In this document: positions 26,439 through 32,763 of the stretch, piece after piece
How the letters are laid out: each line of letters begins with the position of its first letter
Position numbering within the stretch: the stretch's first letter is position 1
From: Nonomuraea maritima
GTDB taxonomy: Bacteria > Actinomycetota > Actinomycetes > Streptosporangiales > Streptosporangiaceae
Length of the DNA stretch: 64,000 bases
Direction: 5' to 3'
Assembly (NCBI RefSeq): GCF_900100395.1
Contig: NZ_FNFB01000012.1
Location: 124,001 to 188,000 of the forward strand
Program-made: the position numbers and the translations under genes
The notes under the pieces: model-generated
What the model was told of the DNA's origin: nothing
Seen by the model: the letters and a program-made list of their open reading frames with translations, nothing else
Database searches by the model: none

Positions 26439-27029
26439 GTGACGCGTTCCTCCCTCACCACGCCGCCGCCCGGCGCGGTCGTGCCCGCGGCGCATCCCGG
26501 CGCGCCGGCGCCTGGCGCCACCCTCGCCTCCCACTACAGCCGCTGCTTCGGATGCGGCTCCGACCACCCCACCGGCCTGCACCTCACGGCCAGGACCCCC
26601 GACGGCACCACGGTCGAGGCCGAGTTCACGGTGGGGGAGGCACACCAGGGCGCGCCACGGCTCGCGCACGGCGGGGTGCTGTCCGCCGCCATGGATGAGG
26701 TCATCGGAATGTCCGTCTACCTCTTCCGCAAGCCCTATGTCACGGGACGCCTGGAGACCGACTACCTTCTCCCTGTCCCCGTGGGCACGACACTCCACCT
26801 GCGTGCCTGGTGCAACGGCATCATGGGCAGGAAAGCGTACCTTGAGGCTGAGGGACGTGTCGGCGCGCCGGACGGTCCGGTCGCCGTCCGCGCGGCGGCG
26901 TTGTTCATCGAGGTGGACATGGCACACTTCGCCAAGCACGGCGATCTCGCCGTCATCACCGCCGAACACCACGACTACGAGGTGAATCTTGAGCGACGTA
27001 GAGGTGCTGATCCAGCGGCTCGATCCTGA
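26439..27029 (+). CDS. PaaI-family hotdog thioesterase
   Basis: 196 aa from GTG 26439. The hotdog core has FGCGSDHPTGLHL, then LAHGGVLSAAMDEVIG with the HGG motif that lines the acyl-CoA site, then the conserved RLETDYLLPVPVG strand. An N-terminal Pro/Ala tail of about 25 residues precedes it. Members hydrolyse acyl-CoA thioesters. The substrate is unknown, and the gene is 14 kb from the paa genes, so no link to phenylacetate should be assumed. The 3' end overlaps dut by 41 nt. The start lies immediately after a tandem array, so no normal RBS is visible. Confidence 0.82.
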   Translation: MTRSSLTTPPPGAVVPAAHPGAPAPGATLASHYSRCFGCGSDHPTGLHLTARTPDGTTVEAEFTVGEAHQGAPRLAHGGVLSAAMDEVIGMSVYLFRKPYVTGRLETDYLLPVPVGTTLHLRAWCNGIMGRKAYLEAEGRVGAPDGPVAVRAAALFIEVDMAHFAKHGDLAVITAEHHDYEVNLERRRGADPAARS

Positions 27030-27429
27030 GCTGCCGACCCCGTCGTACGCCCATCCGGGGGACGCGGGAGCCGACCTGTACGCCGCCGAGGACGTCGAGC
27101 TGATGCCGGGCGAACGCGCGGTCGTCGGCACCGGGCTGGCCATCGCGCTGCCCGAGGGCTACGCCGCGTTCGTGCACCCGCGTTCCGGGCTGGCGGCGCG
27201 CCACGGCGTCACGCTGGTCAACGCCCCCGGCACGGTCGACGCCGGCTACCGGGGCGAGATCAAGGTGACGCTGATCAACACCGACGCCAAGGAGCCGTTC
27301 CGGCTCCGGCGGGGCGACCGGGTGGCGCAGCTGGTCGTCCAGCGGGTCGAGCGCGTGAGCTTCGCGCAGGTCGTCGACCTGCCCGAGTCCGTACGCGGGG
27401 CCAACGGCTTCGGTTCCACAGGACGCTGA
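26989..27429 (+). CDS. dut: Deoxyuridine 5'-triphosphate nucleotidohydrolase (dUTPase)
   Basis: 146 aa. Trimeric dUTPase motifs appear in order: HPGDAGADLYA (I), PRSGLAARHG (II), GTVDAGYRGEIKV (III) with catalytic Asp, RRGDRVAQLVVQ (IV), and the C-terminal arm RGANGFGSTG (V). It hydrolyses dUTP to dUMP. The start appears to be TTG at 26989, which lies inside the end of the thioesterase gene and has GAGGTGAA just upstream. It heads the conserved actinobacterial series dut, DUF3710, OB-fold, DUF3159. Confidence 0.95.
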   Translation: MSDVEVLIQRLDPELPTPSYAHPGDAGADLYAAEDVELMPGERAVVGTGLAIALPEGYAAFVHPRSGLAARHGVTLVNAPGTVDAGYRGEIKVTLINTDAKEPFRLRRGDRVAQLVVQRVERVSFAQVVDLPESVRGANGFGSTGR

Positions 27430-27519
27430 CCGCCGGGCAACGGGGGCCGGAGCCGACCACTCGCGGCCCGACGAGACAACGAGGCCCCAGCGGCCACACG
27501 AACAGGGAGAGTGAGGAAA

Positions 27520-28158
27520 GTGTTCCGACGTCGTCGTCGCGAGCAGCCGGCGCAGGTGGCCGAGCAGCCGCAGGCCGCCCCCAGGCGCGAGTCCGGCCCG
27601 TGGGACGCCGACGAGCCCCACCCCGACACCGACAGGACCGACCTCGGCGGTCTGCGGCTGCCGCACAACCCCGACTTCGACGTACGCCTGGCCTCGGTCG
27701 GCGACCTGCATGTCGGCGTGGTCGTCCTGAACGGGGAGAGCACGATGCAACTGCAGGCCGTCGCCGCGCCGCGCAGCTCTGGGCTGTGGGACGAGATCAC
27801 GACCAAGATCGTCGGTCAGGTCGGGCAGCTGCGGGAACAGGAGGGCCCGTTCGGCAGCGAGTTGGTCGGCGAGATGCCGGTCGAGGGCGGCACCCGTTCG
27901 GCTCGCTACATCGGCATCGACGGTCCGCGCTGGTGCCTGATCGCGGTGATGGCCGGCCCGGCCGCGCGGGACGAGGCGGTGGCGGCGCCGTTCATCGACA
28001 TCATCAAGGACACCGTGGTCGTGCGCGGCGACGAGCCGATGGCCCGTGAGGAGCCCATCCCGCTGCGCCGTCCCAACGATCAGCAGGACGACCACGCCGA
28101 CGACCAGTCGGGTCTCAACCCGTTCCGGCGGGGGCCCGAGATCAGCGAGATACGCTGA
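27520..28158 (+). CDS. DUF3710 domain-containing protein
   Basis: 212 aa from GTG 27520. The N-terminus is very basic (FRRRRREQP), then Pro/Asp-rich, then a folded core (GGLRLPHNPDFDVRLASVG through ARYIGIDGPRWCLIAVMAG), with a disordered acidic tail. Family match is clear; the function is not known. An upstream GTG at 27511 is possible, but the purine-rich AGGGAGA then has no spacer, so 27520 is preferred. Its position right after dut is conserved in actinobacteria. Confidence 0.88.
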   Translation: MFRRRRREQPAQVAEQPQAAPRRESGPWDADEPHPDTDRTDLGGLRLPHNPDFDVRLASVGDLHVGVVVLNGESTMQLQAVAAPRSSGLWDEITTKIVGQVGQLREQEGPFGSELVGEMPVEGGTRSARYIGIDGPRWCLIAVMAGPAARDEAVAAPFIDIIKDTVVVRGDEPMAREEPIPLRRPNDQQDDHADDQSGLNPFRRGPEISEIR

Positions 28159-28186
28159 GCGCCGACTTCACATAGGCTGAGTCATC

Positions 28187-28573
28187 ATGAGTACGGCAGA
28201 GCCCCACAAACGTGGGGGATTGCGTGGGTTCTTCAGTCGGCTGGCCTCCCCCCAGTCCGAGATCGAGGCCCAGGAGCTGCGTGAGGACGCCGACGAGGTC
28301 GGCGCCACCCCCATCGTCAGGTGCGGCGGGCGTCAGCGCTTCTGCGTGGCCGGTACGCTACGTACAGTGACCTTGCGTCCGCGTGGCGGAGCCCCCGCCC
28401 TGGAGGCCGAGCTCTACGACGGATCCGACGTGATCGATCTCGTCTGGCTCGGCCGCCGCAGGATCGCGGGCATCGAGCCCGGCCGTACGGTCAAGGCCGA
28501 GGGCCTGGTGAGCATGCAGGACGGCCGCAAGGTGATGTTCAATCCGCGTTACGAGCTACGACCCGGGAGTTGA
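28187..28573 (+). CDS. OB-fold nucleic acid binding domain protein
   Basis: 128 aa. After an N-terminal helix rich in Glu (SQIEAQELREDADEVG-like region) comes a single OB-fold beta-barrel: QRFCVAGTLRTVTLRP, LEAELYDGSDVIDLVWLG, AGIEPGRTVKAEGLV and KVMFNPRYEL. This is the small stand-alone OB protein found next to DUF3159 genes in actinobacteria. It likely binds RNA or single-stranded DNA, but the partner is unknown. A TAGGCT hexamer 8 nt before the ATG would fit a leaderless promoter. Confidence 0.85.
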   Translation: MSTAEPHKRGGLRGFFSRLASPQSEIEAQELREDADEVGATPIVRCGGRQRFCVAGTLRTVTLRPRGGAPALEAELYDGSDVIDLVWLGRRRIAGIEPGRTVKAEGLVSMQDGRKVMFNPRYELRPGS

Positions 28574-28577
28574 TCAG

Positions 28578-29249
28578 GTGAGCGCTGAGGCGGAAGAGGT
28601 CGCCCACGACACCGTCGAGGCCGCCGTGCGAGCCCAGCTCGCCAAGGCCTTCGGCGGCGTGCGGGGCATCATCGAGGCGGCGGTCCCGACGATCGCGTTC
28701 ACGCTCTCGTGGGTCATCACCCAAGACCTGAAGACGTCGCTCGTCATCAGCATCTCGCTGTCGGTGCTCCTGCTGCTGGTACGGGTGCTGCAGCGGTCGA
28801 CGCCGCAGTTCGTGATCAACAGCCTCATCGGCATCGCGATCGGCGCGTTCTTCGCAAGCCGTACGGGCGACGCGAAAGATTACTTCCTGCCCGGCATCCT
28901 CTACAACGCCGGTTACATGGTGGCGATGCTGCTGTCGGTCGTCGTCCGATGGCCGGTGGTGGGCTTCCTGATCGGCTCGGTCACGGGCGACCCGACGGGG
29001 TGGCGTAAAGACCCGGGCGTGGTGAAGCTGTGCGTGCGGCTGACCTGGCTGCTCATGCTGCCGTGCGCGGTGCGGGTGGCCGTCCAGGGGCCGGTGTACC
29101 TGTTCGGCGGCGGCGACCAGGCGGTGGCGGCGCTCGGGTTCGCCAAGATCGTCATGGGCTGGCCGCTGCAGGTGGCGGCGCTCGGGGCCATGCTGTGGGT
29201 GCTCGGCCGCGGCCGCACTCCGATGAAGCCTCCGGTCGCCCCGGCCTGA
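28578..29249 (+). CDS. DUF3159 membrane protein
   Basis: 223 aa with about five to six hydrophobic helices (IIEAAVPTIAFTLSWVI, FVINSLIGIAIGAFFA, VAALGAMLWVLGRG) and a conserved RTGDAKDYFLPGILYNAGY loop. It matches the DUF3159 family, always next to the OB-fold gene. GTG start 4 nt after the OB-fold stop, so cotranscribed. A transport or envelope role has not been established. Confidence 0.87.
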   Translation: MSAEAEEVAHDTVEAAVRAQLAKAFGGVRGIIEAAVPTIAFTLSWVITQDLKTSLVISISLSVLLLLVRVLQRSTPQFVINSLIGIAIGAFFASRTGDAKDYFLPGILYNAGYMVAMLLSVVVRWPVVGFLIGSVTGDPTGWRKDPGVVKLCVRLTWLLMLPCAVRVAVQGPVYLFGGGDQAVAALGFAKIVMGWPLQVAALGAMLWVLGRGRTPMKPPVAPA

Positions 29250-29265
29250 CCTTCGGCCCTCGCCC

Positions 29266-29305
29266 TTTCGACCCCGGTCCGCGTTCGTCGCGGTCGGGGT
29301 CGAAT
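29266..29305. terminator. Hairpin terminator after DUF3159, between converging genes
   Basis: Outer arms TTCGACCCCG (29267-29276) and CGGGGTCGAA (29295-29304) enclose an inner stem CCGCG/CGCGG with a TTCGT loop. This is a strong stem of about 15 bp with a two-base bulge. Confidence 0.75.
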
Positions 29306-29366
29306 GCTGGGGTGTGGCCTCACGTTCTGCCGTCGCCTCCGGGGCCCGGTGGCGATGCGGGAATGT

Positions 29367-29948
29367 TCACCGACGGGCTGCCCTGGCCTTCGTGCCGACG
29401 CCGCCGAACAGGGCGAGGCCGCTCACGATGATCCGCGGCGTCGCCCGCCCGCTGCGGACGGCGCTCCTGTCGAACACGCCGAACAGGCCGAATCCCCTGA
29501 CCTCGACCTCCACGTCGTCGGGCACGACAACCGCCGTGTACCCCCACAGGGCGAAGGCGCGCACCCGGATCTCCTGACTGGCGAATCGGGCGTCGCGCAG
29601 GTCGACCTCGCCGCCGCCGAACACCGACAACGACGTGAACACGCGCGGGGCGACCCAGCGGCCCTTTCGGCTGAACCAGCCGAACACGCTGATGGCGAAG
29701 CGGGAGGTGGGCTCGTCCCGCACCACCAGCGAGTCCGTCCTGGCCGGTTCGGGAAGGCCGCGGACCGCGTGCGCGAGCTCGCCCTGGGTCCTGGCCTCGT
29801 AGATCTCGGTCAGCCGCTGGTCCAGCTCGGTCAGCTCGATCCGGCCCGCGGCGGTGGCCTCCTGGAGCCGCCGGGCCGCCCGGTCGCGGTCCTCGGCGGA
29901 GGGGCGCACCTGCTGCTGGGCCGGGGTGAGGTCGGGGTGCTCGGCCAT
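29367..29948 (-). CDS. DUF1707 protein with LiaF-like C-terminal beta-helix
   Basis: 193 aa. Residues ~14-65 form the DUF1707 (SHOCT-like) domain: PSAEDRDRAARRLQEATAAGRIELTELDQRL. The C-terminal ~110 residues show the repeated aromatic/Gly beta pattern of LiaF/cell-wall-active-antibiotic-response proteins (ISVFGWFSRKGRW, FGGGEVDLRDARF, FGLFGVFDR). No membrane helix is visible. The family is linked to envelope-stress sensing in Gram-positives. The ATG is 43 nt downstream of a perfect palindrome like that upstream of the adjacent TetR gene. Confidence 0.82.
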   Translation of the reverse strand: MAEHPDLTPAQQQVRPSAEDRDRAARRLQEATAAGRIELTELDQRLTEIYEARTQGELAHAVRGLPEPARTDSLVVRDEPTSRFAISVFGWFSRKGRWVAPRVFTSLSVFGGGEVDLRDARFASQEIRVRAFALWGYTAVVVPDDVEVEVRGFGLFGVFDRSAVRSGRATPRIIVSGLALFGGVGTKARAARR

Positions 29949-29990
29949 GCTCTTGGTCCTGTCCGTTCGATCGGCGGGGCTTGACCATTA

Positions 29991-30006
29991 TTCTCCACAT
30001 GGAGAA
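29991..30006. promoter_or_regulatory. Candidate TetR operator upstream of the DUF1707 gene
   Basis: A perfect palindrome TTCTCCA-CA-TGGAGAA lies between the TetR gene and the DUF1707 gene. It is close in sequence to the palindrome at the start of the TetR gene, suggesting the same regulator binds both. Confidence 0.55.
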
Positions 30007-30048
30007 CAAGTGTGCCGGGCGGGCAGGATGCGGGTGAGCAGGGTGGAC

Positions 30049-30690
30049 TCAGCCGGCCGGCTCCAGCCCGGACTCCTCCACCATGTGGGCGCCCATCATG
30101 CGCGCGAGCTGGGTACGGAACTCCGCCGCGTGCACCGGGTCGTCCGGATCGTGGTTCATGCCCGCCAGCCACGACCGGCCGCCGATGGCGAACCCGTACG
30201 CGGCCGACAACCCGATCAGCGCCACCGCCTCGATGCGCGACCTGCTGGGAACGGGCCGCCCCGCGAGCGCGTCACGGATCCCGGCCTCGATCGTGTCGAT
30301 CAGCTCCATCAGCTCCGGCCGCGCAGCGCCCTGGTAGTCGGCGTGCATCTCGGCCCAGACGAACAGGCGCAGGTAACGCTCGTCCGCCAGGGTGTCGAAC
30401 ACCACGTCCAGGATCCCCGCTGCGGTGGGTACGCCGTCCTCGGCCCGGATGCGTTCGCGGACCCGCGCTTCGATACGGTCGTTCTCGACGCGCAACACCT
30501 CCCTGACCAGGGCTGCATAGGTGCCGAAGTAGTGGGACACGAGCCCATGGGCGACACCGGCGGCCTCGGCGATCTGCCTCAGGCTGACGTTGTCCGGACC
30601 CCGTTGCCCGATCAGCTCGGCGGCCGCCGCCAGCAGCTCGGCGCGTGATTCCGCGGGGTCGCGCCTGCGTCTGGGTGCCATGACGGGCAT
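30049..30690 (-). CDS. TetR-family regulator
   Basis: 213 aa from ATG 30690. The N-terminal HTH covers LIGQRGPDNVSLRQIAEAAGV then AHGLVSHYFG, typical of AcrR-like repressors. The ligand domain shows TetR_C-type Trp/Asp features (WAEMHADYQG). In-frame GTG 30702 lies inside a palindrome that looks like its own operator, so ATG 30690 or 30681 is preferred. The DUF1707 gene follows on the same strand after 100 nt with a related palindrome. Confidence 0.85.
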   Translation of the reverse strand: MPVMAPRRRRDPAESRAELLAAAAELIGQRGPDNVSLRQIAEAAGVAHGLVSHYFGTYAALVREVLRVENDRIEARVRERIRAEDGVPTAAGILDVVFDTLADERYLRLFVWAEMHADYQGAARPELMELIDTIEAGIRDALAGRPVPSRSRIEAVALIGLSAAYGFAIGGRSWLAGMNHDPDDPVHAAEFRTQLARMMGAHMVEESGLEPAG

Positions 30691-30694
30691 TTTA

Positions 30695-30709
30695 TTGTCC
30701 ACTGGACAA
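30695..30709. promoter_or_regulatory. Candidate autoregulatory TetR operator
   Basis: A perfect palindrome TTGTCCA-C-TGGACAA sits 5-19 nt upstream of the preferred TetR start codon. Its position over the promoter/start region is typical of autorepression. Confidence 0.6.
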
Positions 30710-30932
30710 CAGACGTGGAGCTCGTCTCGATGCCCTCCAAGGGCCGCCGCAGGTCAGGCCGTGGGGAATGTCGTCCTTGTATACCGCCGCGTAGCCGTGG
30801 CATCGGTGCTCAGCCAGGGACGTCCGACGGGCTTCGGGCCGGTGGGTAAAAAGGTTCGGGGGCAACCCTGGAGGAGTCGCGGTCCGTACACGGGTACAAG
30901 CCGGGAATCCATCGTTCACCTCGGGGACCGCT

Positions 30933-31118
30933 ATGTACCGTTGCCTCGTCGCCGCCGTCACCATGACGGCCGCCGCCCTCCTGCTCGCCGCCGCTCCCGC
31001 GATCGCGAGCGACCGTCTCCCGTCGCGGGCCGCCGCGTGCGAGGGACGGCTGTTCACCCTGATGAAGCTGCCCGCCCCGCTGTTGAAGTCGGGCTGCGGC
31101 AGCGAGGAACCCGGCTGA
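30933..31118 (+). CDS. Small secreted peptide, 61 aa, hypothetical
   Basis: The ORF encodes a typical signal peptide (YRCLVAAVTMTAAALLLAAA, cleavage likely after AIA) followed by ~35 residues with two cysteines (AACEGR and KSGCGSE) that could form one disulphide. No family is recognised. The upstream GGGGA is a weak RBS. The clean signal peptide and start argue for a real gene, but its shortness and lack of homology knowledge keep confidence low. A tandem hairpin array begins right after the stop. Confidence 0.45.
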   Translation: MYRCLVAAVTMTAAALLLAAAPAIASDRLPSRAAACEGRLFTLMKLPAPLLKSGCGSEEPG

Positions 31119-31128
31119 AGCGTCACAG

Positions 31129-31289
31129 GGCCATCCCTGGCCCGCACGGTCGTGCGCCGGCCTGATCCCGGGCCCGCGCGAAAGCGCGCCGGCCTGATTT
31201 CCGGCCCGTACGAAAGCGGGCCGGTCTGATTACCAGGCCCCTGCGAAAGCGGCCGGTCTGATTCCCGGGCCCGTGCGAGAGCGGGCCGG
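31129..31289. repeat. Tandem array of 32-nt hairpin-forming units
   Basis: Four clear units (31161, 31193, 31225, 31257) and a degenerate one before them each run YCTGATTNCC, then GGCCCG, a GCGAAAGC-like loop, then GGGCCGG. Each unit can fold into its own hairpin with GGCCCG/CGGGCC arms around a GAAA- or GAGA-type loop. The array lies between converging genes. Confidence 0.75.
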
Positions 31290-31308
31290 CTCGCAATTGC
31301 GAGCCGGC
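31285..31308. terminator. 24-bp perfect palindrome, likely ceoC terminator
   Basis: Arms GCCGGCTCGCAA and TTGCGAGCCGGC are exact complements, so an AATT loop with a 10-bp stem can form. It adjoins the last hairpin unit and lies 27 nt past the stop of the minus-strand ceoC gene. Confidence 0.65.
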
Positions 31309-31335
31309 GCGGTCGTGTCGCGGGCCCGGGGTGGG

Positions 31336-31995
31336 TCAGCTCTGGGACAGGAGGCTGGCGAGTTCCTGCTCGACCTCCTGGTTGGCGACGAACAGCAGCT
31401 CGTCGCCCGCCTCCAGCGGGTCGTCCGCCGTCGGCACCAGCACCCTGCCCTCGCGCAGGATCGCCACCAGTGCAGAGTCGACCGGCCACGGGACCGAGCC
31501 CGCCCGCTGACCCACCACCGGCGCGTCCTCGGCCAGCGTCAGCTCGACCAGGTTGGCCTGGCCCTGGCGGAACGTCATGAGCCGCACGAGGTCGCCGACG
31601 CTCACCGCCTCCTCCACCAGCGCGCTCAGCAGGCGCGGCGTCGAGACGGCCACGTCGACGCCCCACGACTCGTTGAACAGCCACTCGTTGTTGGGGTGGT
31701 TGATGCGGGCGACCACGCGCGGCACGCCGTACTCGGTCTTGGCGAGCAGCGACACCACGAGGTTGACCTTGTCGTCGCCTGAGGAGGCGACCACGACGTG
31801 GCAGTTGTTGAGCCCGGCCTCGTCGAGGGAGGCGATCTCGCAGGCGTCGGCGAGCAGCCACTCGGCGCGCGGGACGCTGTCGATCTTGATGGCGCGGGGG
31901 TCGACGTCGATGAGCAGGACCTGGTGGCCGTTCTCGAGGAGCTCCGCGGCGATGGAGCGGCCCACGGCGCCCGCTCCGGCGATGGCGACGCGCAT
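31336..31995 (-). CDS. ceoC: TrkA/RCK potassium-transport regulatory protein (CeoC-like)
   Basis: 219 aa. It has an N-terminal RCK-N Rossmann domain with the dinucleotide motif AIAGAGAVGRSIAAELL and the acidic strand end LLIDVDP, and a C-terminal TrkA-C domain (LVELTLAEDAPVVGQ, GDELLFVANQ). Such proteins form gating rings that bind NAD(H)/ATP or c-di-AMP and control K+ transporters. The ATG overlaps the ceoB stop by one base (TGATG), so both proteins are made from one message. The symbol follows the mycobacterial gene pair. Confidence 0.88.
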   Translation of the reverse strand: MRVAIAGAGAVGRSIAAELLENGHQVLLIDVDPRAIKIDSVPRAEWLLADACEIASLDEAGLNNCHVVVASSGDDKVNLVVSLLAKTEYGVPRVVARINHPNNEWLFNESWGVDVAVSTPRLLSALVEEAVSVGDLVRLMTFRQGQANLVELTLAEDAPVVGQRAGSVPWPVDSALVAILREGRVLVPTADDPLEAGDELLFVANQEVEQELASLLSQS

Positions 31996-32660
31996 CAGTC
32001 GTCCTCTTCCGGTGCGGCGGCGAGCACCTTGTTGACTCGGTCCATGTCGTTCTCGGCGGCGATGACGTGCAGGATGTCGCCTTCCTGCACCACGGTGTCG
32101 TCGGTGATGACCAGGGCGTCGCCCATGCGGTTGATGAACGCGGCCCGCGTCCCCGCGCGCAGTTCGAGGTCGGTCACGCGGGTGCCGATCCAGGAGGGGT
32201 TGACGGCCACCTCGGCCAGGACGACGGCGCCGGTCGGGTCGCGCCAGAGCGGCTCGGCACCCTCCGGGAGGATGCGCCTCATGATCTGGTCGGCGGTCCA
32301 GCGCACGGTCGCCACCGTCGGGATGCCCAGCCGCTGGTAGACCTCGGCGCGGCGGGGGTCGTAGATGCGGGCCACGACGTTGTCGACGCCGAACGTCTCG
32401 CGCGCCACGCGGGCGGAGATGATGTTGGAGTTGTCGCCGCTGGAGACCGCGACGAAAGCCGCCGCCGACTCGACTCCGGCTTCGGTGAGCACGCCGCGAT
32501 CGAAGCCGACGCCGGTCACCCGCCGTCCGCGGAACCCGGCCCGGAGGCGGCGGAACGCCTGCGGGTCGCGGTCGATGATGGCGACGGAGTGGCCGCTGTC
32601 CTCGAGGATGTGCGCGAGGGTGGACCCCACGCGGCCGCATCCCATGATCACAATATGCAT
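31995..32660 (-). CDS. ceoB: TrkA/RCK potassium-transport regulatory protein (CeoB-like)
   Basis: 221 aa from ATG 32660. RCK-N motif IVIMGCGRVGSTLAHIL with acidic IIDRDPQAF after strand 2, the AVSSGDNSNII loop, and a TrkA-C domain (ILHVIAAENDMDRV). It is the first gene of the ceoB-ceoC pair. In Mycobacterium the same pair faces a large APC-type membrane protein gene, as it does here. It probably forms a mixed or stacked ring with CeoC to regulate K+ uptake; the partner channel is inferred. Confidence 0.9.
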   Translation of the reverse strand: MHIVIMGCGRVGSTLAHILEDSGHSVAIIDRDPQAFRRLRAGFRGRRVTGVGFDRGVLTEAGVESAAAFVAVSSGDNSNIISARVARETFGVDNVVARIYDPRRAEVYQRLGIPTVATVRWTADQIMRRILPEGAEPLWRDPTGAVVLAEVAVNPSWIGTRVTDLELRAGTRAAFINRMGDALVITDDTVVQEGDILHVIAAENDMDRVNKVLAAAPEEDD

Positions 32661-32763
32661 TTCCCCCCGCAACGTCGCGGATCGGCCGGTTGCTCGACAC
32701 CAGTATGGCCCGACAGGACCGCGCCGGGATTGGGGCGCACGCATAGGGCTAGCATCTCGTTAC

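Noticed and set aside
26439..27029. Linking the PaaI-family thioesterase to the paa genes
   Set aside because: It lies 14 kb away in another operon and belongs to a broad thioesterase family.
30711..30932. Possible c-di-AMP (ydaO) riboswitch before the small secreted peptide
   Set aside because: A few G-rich motifs are present but I could not trace the conserved pairing scheme.
31129..31308. tRNA cluster suspected from repeated GC stems
   Set aside because: Units are 32 nt, with no cloverleaf or TTCGA arm.
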